From assembly GCA_907165275.2 (NCBI GenBank), contig CAJRBF020000004.1, forward strand, positions 682,001 through 746,000: DNA of 64,000 bases, in the 5' to 3' direction. Both the position numbers and the translations under genes were made by a program. Positions 60,394 through 64,000 of this stretch are shown here, piece after piece. Numbering within the stretch: the stretch's first letter is position 1; the number at the start of each line of letters is the position of its first letter. This DNA comes from Zygaena filipendulae (lineage: Eukaryota; Arthropoda; Insecta; Lepidoptera; Zygaenidae). The notes beneath the pieces are model-generated. The model had not been told where the DNA came from and did no database searches. It saw only the letters and a program-made list of their open reading frames with translations.

Positions 60394-60724
60394 CTAACTC
60401 GTTTATTCTACTAGCAATTCCTCGCGGTGGCGCCGGCGTTGGTCTCAGAGCCCGCCTCTGTGCCGACGGTGGTATTTTACATAAACTATATGAGTCTTTT
60501 AAGTTTTGAGTTTTCTAAAATGTGGCGAAAGCGGACATTCACTTATACACACACTCACATACACAAATACACACTCGCACACACAAACTCATACAGTTAC
60601 ACTCACAAACACACTCTCATACTCACACAAACAAGCTAAGCTCACTGATATTGGAGGACTGATAGGTTAAGTTAGGAAGAAGGGAAAAACAATAAGGAAA
60701 AACAAATAAAAAAAAAAAAAAAAA
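60394..60724 (+). other. LINE D 3' UTR
   Basis: This contains CACACTCACAT-type repeats (60540-60640) and a poly(A) at 60708-60724. There is no AATAAA immediately before the tail beyond ACAAATAAAA at 60703. Confidence 0.75.
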
Positions 60725-60972
60725 TATATATATACCTATTTATATGTTTAATTATTTATAAACGTCTCTATAAGTTTATCATTTATAAGGCTTTTATTAT
60801 ATAAACGTCATGGATGGCTATGGAAGAGTGGGACATACTGGCACAAGTATATTATATGCTTAAAAGTAGGTCCCAACAATCCGATTGTAACCACTACTTA
60901 TATAATAATAAATATTTTTGAATTTTTTTTTTGAATAGATAAGCAATAGTGTGTTAACCCACACTGGATAAT
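60725..60972. other. Non-coding, A/T-rich
   Basis: No gene. ATAGATAAGCAATAGTGTGTTAACCC at 60935-60960 is inverse-complementary to a segment at about 62482-62505 across LINE F. Confidence 0.5.
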
Positions 60973-62340
60973 TTTTTTATTTTTTTTTTTTTATTAAGGA
61001 CAACAACAGCCATCATTATTTCTAATTACATCATATAACTTAAGCATTTAGAAGTAAGGCCAATAACAGTCATTCACTTAATTATACATATAATACCGTT
61101 TCGAAAACAACAACACTTCCATACTTTAATCTAGGTGCAATACATAATTATACAGTTGAACTATAATCAGCAAATATAAAGACAAAAATAAATACAGTTG
61201 CATTGCTACACCAACTCTTAAGATTAATAAGGCGTAGAGTTTAGAAGTTTTAATCTAACTTTATGTTTAAATGAAGACTTGGACAGATTAAATGGGTCTA
61301 TGTTCGAGAATTTGCAATTAAAAGTATTAAGTATTCTAGTTAGTACACTATTACTACCATAATTCGTCGAGTGTGATGGAACACTAAACAGAGAAGTATG
61401 ACGTGTGCGGCGCATGGGCACTGACAATGAAACCTGGGCCAAGAGATCAGGACAATCAATGTGCCCACGTATTATATCAAACAATAGACACATATCCAGC
61501 AACTCACGACGCTGCTCCAAGGTAAGCAGTCCATGAACACGACAGCCCTGAACATAAGAGTCGACTGACCTATTTGGCTTACATTTAAAGTTAAGGGCAC
61601 TCACGAATTTTTTTTGGATTCTTTCTATATTACCTTTATACACATCATAAGAGGGATTCCATATTGGACTAGCATACTCCAAGATGCTACGTACATACGC
61701 GAAATATAGGACTTTTATGCTAACAATATCTTTGAATGGTTGGCACGTACGTAGGACAAATCCAAGGTTGCGATATGAGCTACTTGTAATCGTACTAATA
61801 TGGGAAGAAAAAAGCATCTTGGAGTCCAGCCAAACCCCCAGGTCACGCACCAATTCCACTCTCTTAATGTTCACGCTGTTGAAGTTATAGGTGAACACCA
61901 GTGGGTTACGCTTACGTGTGAAACTGATACACTGACATTTGTCTATGCTGACAGTGATGTTATTTTTTACGTAGCATTTGTATAGATTATTCAAATCCTC
62001 TTGCAGGAGTTCGCAGTCAGCAATAGAACGGACCTGTAAATATACTTTTTTATCGTCAGCATATAAAAGGTGCTGGGCATTGGTCAGAGAGTAAGATAAG
62101 TCAAAAATATATGCATCAAATAACAGGGGGCCTAGATGCGATCCCTGTGGGACACCGGAGGTTATTGTTATAAAGTCAGATCTGTGTCCATCCAACACAA
62201 CAGCCTGAGAACGATTACTAAGATACGATTGGACCCACCCAGCGCAATAAATCACCATGAATACCCAGCGCCTGAAGCTTGAGTAACAAGAGGCCGTGAT
62301 CCACACGGTCAAAAGCGAAACGATTGAGTAAATCGTGTTT
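60973..62340 (-). mobile_element. LINE F, 5'-truncated LINE related to LINE B
   Basis: The poly(T) run at 60981-60992 is the poly(A) end, and the first bases inside (TTAAGGACAACAACAGC) match LINE B's 3' end. The coding part keeps the second half of ORF2. The left half and any ORF1 are missing. The boundary near 62340 is approximate. Confidence 0.85.
61224..62312 (-). pseudogene. LINE F ORF2, reverse transcriptase downstream part
   Basis: On the minus strand from about 62312, a degraded start (VWITASCYSSFRRWVF) becomes YLSNRSQAVVLDGHRSDF, then SGVPQGSHLGPLLFDAYIFD, the catalytic box LLYADDKKVYL, VKNNITVSIDKCQCISFTRK, VELVRDLGVWLDSKML and LTLEQRRELLDMCLLFDI, ending at 61224-61226. The frame is open but truncated at the 5' end and shifted near 62250, so the RT fingers and endonuclease are lost. 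It parallels LINE B ORF2 closely. Confidence 0.9.
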
Positions 62341-62495
62341 TAAAAGTAGGAGCGCCATTTTGTTCCAACATTTTTATGTTCAATATTTAGTTACATATTT
62401 AAACAATGTAATAAGGTAAACACATAATTAAAAATCGTTCTCTAACTCTCAATAAATTGTTCTGAATCAAAAACTTTGTTTTGTGGGTTAACATG
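62341..62495. other. Non-coding interval
   Basis: No gene. It includes one arm (about 62482-62505) of an inverted repeat with 60935-60962. Confidence 0.5.
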
Positions 62496-63430
62496 TTATT
62501 GCTTATCTGCGTCTATATATAGTTTACGTACACTTAATACATCTGCTTCTTCGTAAAGAGCAGGTGTGGAATGCATCCTTGGAAGAGAAAGCAAGATTTT
62601 CAGTACCGCTTTTTGGGCGCGTTCAATAAAGATCATCCGGGACTTAGTTGCACCACCCCATGCGCAAATACTATATCCAAGAATACATTCACAGAGCGCT
62701 CTGTAAGTCTGTAGCAATAAACACTTTTCTGTAAAAAATTTTAGTGTTTTAAAAACGTAGAACATTTTTCTCACCCTTCCCGTTGTTAAGGTAATTTGCG
62801 GACCCCATTGCAGTCTCTCATCCAGGCCATAACTTGAGGCAAGATTTAAGTATTGTTCCGCTGTACTGCTTAAGATGTCTCCTATAATATTGATATTGAC
62901 ATCTCCGGTTAGTATTATATTGCTACATTGTAAATTCTGTAAAAGATTATTTAGGGAATCAAAATAAAGGCTTGGATTGTTGAAACTAGGTGGTCTATAG
63001 GACCCTATTATAGTAAAATTTTCCATGGTTACGACAAGGCAGTTACCGTCTGTAAAATTTGGCTCGTAACAATCCGCGTTTAAGTCCTTTTTTATGTAGA
63101 TGACCACTCCATCATTTTGGTTTAGGGATTTCTTTGTGCTAAAATTAATATAGTTAATTACGGAAGGTATAGCACTACTTTCATTAATCCAGCACTCAGT
63201 CAATACTATAACATCGATATCAATTTTCAGGTTAGACCAAAAGAGCAAAAACGAGTCAAAGTTGTGATTTATACTTCGGATATTTACTGTTAAAACCCGC
63301 AACACTGGTGCAGAATCCTGTGAACGATTTATTATTTCTTTGACTTTCGTCCGATCTATAATTCTTGAACATTGTAACTGTCCAGTTGAATCTACATCTC
63401 TAGGAGCTCCCCTTCTAGGCTACTCATTTT
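62496..63430 (-). pseudogene. LINE G ORF2 with an in-frame internal deletion joining endonuclease to the C-terminus
   Basis: The endonuclease half (about 63305-62810) has VLTVNIRSINHNFDSF, DVIVLTECWINESS, NDGVVIYIKKDL, IIGSYRPPSFNN and SNIILTGDVNINII. It is followed immediately by RVRKMFYVFKTLKFF, YSICAWGGATKSRMIFIER and LYEEADVLSVRKLYI, which belong after the reverse transcriptase in related elements (see LINE C, LINE D). About 500 codons are missing, yet the frame is open. Upstream sequence to about 63430 continues in the same frame but has no clean start. The 3' end stops at about 62510. It is a deletion derivative. Confidence 0.85.
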
Positions 63431-63601
63431 TAAACCTTTTCAACAAACACAATCGACTGTTTTCGCTAAAGGATATCAGCTTGTGTGAGTAGTTGTGTGA
63501 TAGAAGTATTATAAATATGTGTATAAATATGTGTATGTTGTTACCTTTTTATGTAGGTATTTCTTTTTTGGGTTGGTGGTAAAACAACAATCTTACTTGT
63601 A
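63431..63601. other. Non-coding interval
   Basis: No gene. It has A/T-rich GTGTATAAATATGTG-type repeats and lies between LINE G and the LTR. Confidence 0.5.
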
Positions 63602-64000
63602 TGTCGGCGAGAGGGTAGTTTCGTTATCAATAACGTTTCCCGCCGACTAATAGCGGTTGTAGTAAGTTCGTTCCCCCGCTCCACTCCATTGCCCGATTCG
63701 TCTTTGTTAGAACTTGATATAAAACGCGGGTATGCGTAAGCCACGATTCATTGTTACTTTGTGTTCGGTTCAGTGCAGTTATAGTGTCGTATCAATCTAA
63801 TAGTGATTACGTGTGCTGTGTCATCTGTTTCCAGAGGTTTGCTTAAGTCGGGAGCACGGGCAGTGGAGGTGAGCGTTCATGCATTGTAAAGGGGCCCCAT
63901 TAAACCTACACCTGGGTCGCAAGTCCCAGGCACTGCTCCGTGTTCCCTACGGATATCTGGTATGCTGTATAATCTATAACTATGTTGGTGCAATTTCTTA
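63602..64000 (+). repeat. LTR of the solo-LTR family, truncated by the window end
   Basis: This starts TGTCGGCGAGAGGGTAG and follows the 442-bp solo LTR at 43254-43695 in the opposite orientation for 399 bases, differing at about seven places including a 4-base indel (CATCTGTTTCC here, CATCTAGTTGTTTCC there). Whether it is a solo LTR or the 5' LTR of a complete element lies outside the window. Confidence 0.9.
63718..63754 (+). promoter_or_regulatory. Core promoter of the solo-LTR family
   Basis: TATAAAA at 63718-63724 and TCATTG at 63748 are 30 bases apart, as expected for a TATA box and an initiator. The same pair is in the inverted copy. Confidence 0.5.

Larger units (their letters stand above)
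55900..60724 (+). mobile_element. LINE D, jockey/CR1-type retrotransposon with both ORFs open
   Basis: ORF1 (56154-57035) and ORF2 (57424-60393) are full-length and uninterrupted. A CA-rich 3' UTR follows and ends in a 17-base poly(A) at 60708-60724. This is the only LINE in the window with no visible lesion, hence the best candidate for recent activity. The left boundary is approximate. It is related to LINE C. Confidence 0.88.

Noticed and set aside
60935..62505. piggyBac-type TTAA insertion at GGGTTAAC.
   Set aside because: GTTAAC contains TTAA, but there are no piggyBac-like termini (CCC...GGG) in the right place.
1..64000. CRISPR arrays, bacterial operons, rRNA genes, functional tRNA genes or ordinary host protein-coding genes.
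   Set aside because: None were seen. All supported coding sequence belongs to mobile elements.

Overview
The window is eukaryotic, almost certainly from an insect and probably a moth or butterfly. It is AT-rich and packed with transposable elements, and I recognise no host gene. The lepidopteran call rests on LINE ORF1 proteins that end in a baculovirus FP25K-like domain, on repeats carrying the signature CTAGCTGTTGCCCGCGACTT, and on the mix of Gypsy, BEL/Pao, RTE, jockey/CR1-type and Polinton-like elements. These are established lepidopteran traits recalled from memory; no database was searched.

Region 1 (1-14757) is a four-level nest. LINE A (+) is split by a full-length LINE B (-, 313-13618, site duplication TTAAT). 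LINE B is split by a Ty3/Gypsy element (Gypsy1, +, 4157-12010, duplication ATAT, LTRs differing at one base of 403 by eye). Gypsy1 is split inside its reverse transcriptase by a 2370-bp fold-back DNA element (6851-9220, duplication TATT). Region 2 (14758-22600) holds LINE C, itself split by a 5'-truncated LINE (16901-17520), and then the 5' half of an RTE-type LINE. Region 3 (22541-29073) has little coding sequence: a LINE 3' end, a long imperfect inverted repeat (25228-26005 against 26871-27761) and lepidopteran-type short repeats.

Region 4 (29074-43931) is a decayed Polinton/Maverick (adintovirus-like) element read on the minus strand. Its order is packaging ATPase, a conserved DUF8207-like protein, a fibre-like repeat protein, integrase fused in frame to a phospholipase A2 capsid protein, adenain-like protease, penton-like protein and hexon-like major capsid protein. 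No DNA polymerase B is visible. The ATPase is split by a solo LTR (43254-43695, duplication AACA). The penton-hexon interval is split by a second Gypsy element (Gypsy2, 30074-38326, duplication GGTTA), which carries a composite of two more fold-back copies.

Region 5 (44206-55118) holds a 5'-truncated BEL/Pao element (+) and a complete BEL/Pao element (-, 48994-55118) with apparently identical 197-bp LTRs and duplication CAAAG, whose frames are nonetheless broken. Region 6 (55119-64000) holds a LINE D with both reading frames open (56154-57035 and 57424-60393), the best candidate here for a recently active autonomous element. It is followed by two decayed minus-strand LINEs and an LTR of the same family as the solo LTR, which runs off the window end in the opposite orientation.

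The strongest observations are the fold-back family (exact 981-bp arms made from duplicated transposase 3' ends, recently mobile), the Polinton locus with its integrase-PLA2 fusion and mapped disruptions, and the mismatch between very young LTRs and broken frames in the BEL/Pao element, where several breaks fall in homopolymers.
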